Shown here piece by piece: positions 12,400 to 12,976 of a stretch of DNA of 12,976 bases. A model generated the notes under the pieces. The model was not told the origin of the DNA, did not search any database, and saw only the letters and a program-made list of their open reading frames with translations. The stretch's first letter is position 1, and every line of letters starts with the position of its first letter. Source of the stretch: Atopobiaceae bacterium UBA7016 (GTDB lineage Bacteria > Actinomycetota > Coriobacteriia > Coriobacteriales > Atopobiaceae); NCBI GenBank assembly GCA_002449555.1, contig DJXA01000192.1, forward strand, positions 1 to 12,976. Reading direction: 5' to 3'. A program made the translations under genes and the position numbers.

Positions 12400-12976
12400 T
12401 CGGGTCACCACCCTCCATCGCAAGCTTACTCAGTTCCTGGACCAGATGAGCCAGTTCCTCTTCGTCAGCAAACTCAATCTCGATCTTGTTCTTGTTTCGC
12501 ACCCGCTTGACCTTGACGTCAGTATTCAACGCAAGGCGAAGCTGGCGCGCGGCACGCTTAAAGGACTGTGGTGTCGGCTGGCGCGGCGTTTTGACGTTTG
12601 CCGTGCCAGAAAACAACGGAGCAAGGTTTTCTGTCTGACGCACCGTCAAATCTTCGTCCACTACCTTGCGTGCAAGCGTCAGCCTGCCCTGCTCGGTAGG
12701 AACTGACAAGATGGCACGTGCGTGTCCCGCAGTGAGCAGACCGCTCAGCATGTACTGTTGCACCTCGTCAGGCAGGTCGAGCAATCTGATGGTGTTCGCA
12801 ATTGCCGGACGAGACTTTGACAGAACCTTGCCCAAATCCTCCTGGGTCAGGCCTTGGCTCTCCATGAGCGTCTTGTAGCCCTGAGCCTCTTCAATGGGAT
12901 TCAGGTCCGTGCGCTGAAGGTTCTCAATAAGTGCCAGCTGAAAGCTCTCGTCGTTGCTTACCTCACGTACCAAGAC
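12377..12976 (-). CDS. parB: Chromosome-partitioning protein ParB, N-terminus beyond window edge
   Basis: The window has the last 200 codons, open to its right edge; the first portion (about 80-100 residues, with the GxRR motif) is missing. The visible part begins with VLVREVSNDESFQLALIENLQRTDLNP, including ENLQR, one of the CTP-binding/ParB-CTPase motifs. It continues with a helix-turn-helix that reads parS (LTQEDLGKVLSKSRPAIANT) and LLTAGHARAIL, and ends with a dimerisation region in the last 60 residues. ParB loads onto parS sites near the origin, spreads as a CTP-dependent clamp, and guides origin segregation with ParA and SMC. It is read from outside the window into the small membrane protein gene. 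No parS site (TGTTTCACGTGAAACA) is seen in the window. Confidence 0.95.
   Translation of the reverse strand, partial: VLVREVSNDESFQLALIENLQRTDLNPIEEAQGYKTLMESQGLTQEDLGKVLSKSRPAIANTIRLLDLPDEVQQYMLSGLLTAGHARAILSVPTEQGRLTLARKVVDEDLTVRQTENLAPLFSGTANVKTPRQPTPQSFKRAARQLRLALNTDVKVKRVRNKNKIEIEFADEEELAHLVQELSKLAMEGGDPNEDVEEA

Noticed and set aside
12377..12976. parS sites linked to parB
   Set aside because: No match or near match to TGTTTCACGTGAAACA seen on either strand of the window.

Overview
The window is a high-GC stretch of bacterial chromosome. Its gene content and protein styles fit an actinobacterium of the class Coriobacteriia (Atopobiaceae/Olsenella-like); this is an inference from family resemblance, not a search. 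It reads mainly as core chromosome: de novo purine synthesis (purE, purM, purN), a class B sortase, a pyridoxal/pyridoxamine kinase, a CNNM/CBS 'hemolysin-type' membrane protein, an ABC exporter and the C-terminal two thirds of ParB. No phage, IS element, CRISPR array, rRNA or tRNA was seen. All genes but one (the vitamin B6 kinase) lie on the minus strand.

Layout from left to right. 1-943: a PRC-barrel protein (C-terminus cut by the window edge) preceded by a YtxH-like membrane protein, with a perfectly palindromic terminator between them. 1100-3332: a stand-alone protein resembling the N-terminal domain of cyanophycin synthetase, and upstream of it the CNNM/CBS protein. 3333-4710: a visibly AT-richer patch with an accessory gene whose C-terminus looks like a PD-(D/E)XK/DUF559-type nuclease fold, bordered by inverted repeats. 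4711-8974: a purine cluster transcribed purE - sortase - YD-repeat lipoprotein - purM - purN, so two cell-surface genes sit inside a pur gene series. 8975-9347: a 373-bp divergent intergenic region with repeated TGANTCGAT motifs. 9348-10220: the B6 kinase on the plus strand. 10229-10292: a perfect 30-bp inverted repeat between convergent genes. 10302-12056: ABC exporter. 12142-12976: a small membrane protein overlapping the 3' end of parB.

How the genes work together: PurE makes CAIR from N5-CAIR, PurM makes AIR and PurN makes FGAR, so three IMP-pathway steps are covered. PurE and the sortase are packed tightly enough (6 bp) for translational coupling. A sortase B without an LPxTG-like substrate beside it suggests a housekeeping or distant-target role. 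ParB at the right edge suggests, but does not prove, closeness to the replication origin.

No clearly new multi-gene system is visible. The points most worth a second look are the stand-alone cyanophycin-synthetase N-domain protein, the nuclease-like accessory gene with its start-codon hairpin and flanking inverted repeat, the interrupted purine cluster with terminator hairpins pressed against ribosome binding sites, and the repeated motif upstream of the B6 kinase.
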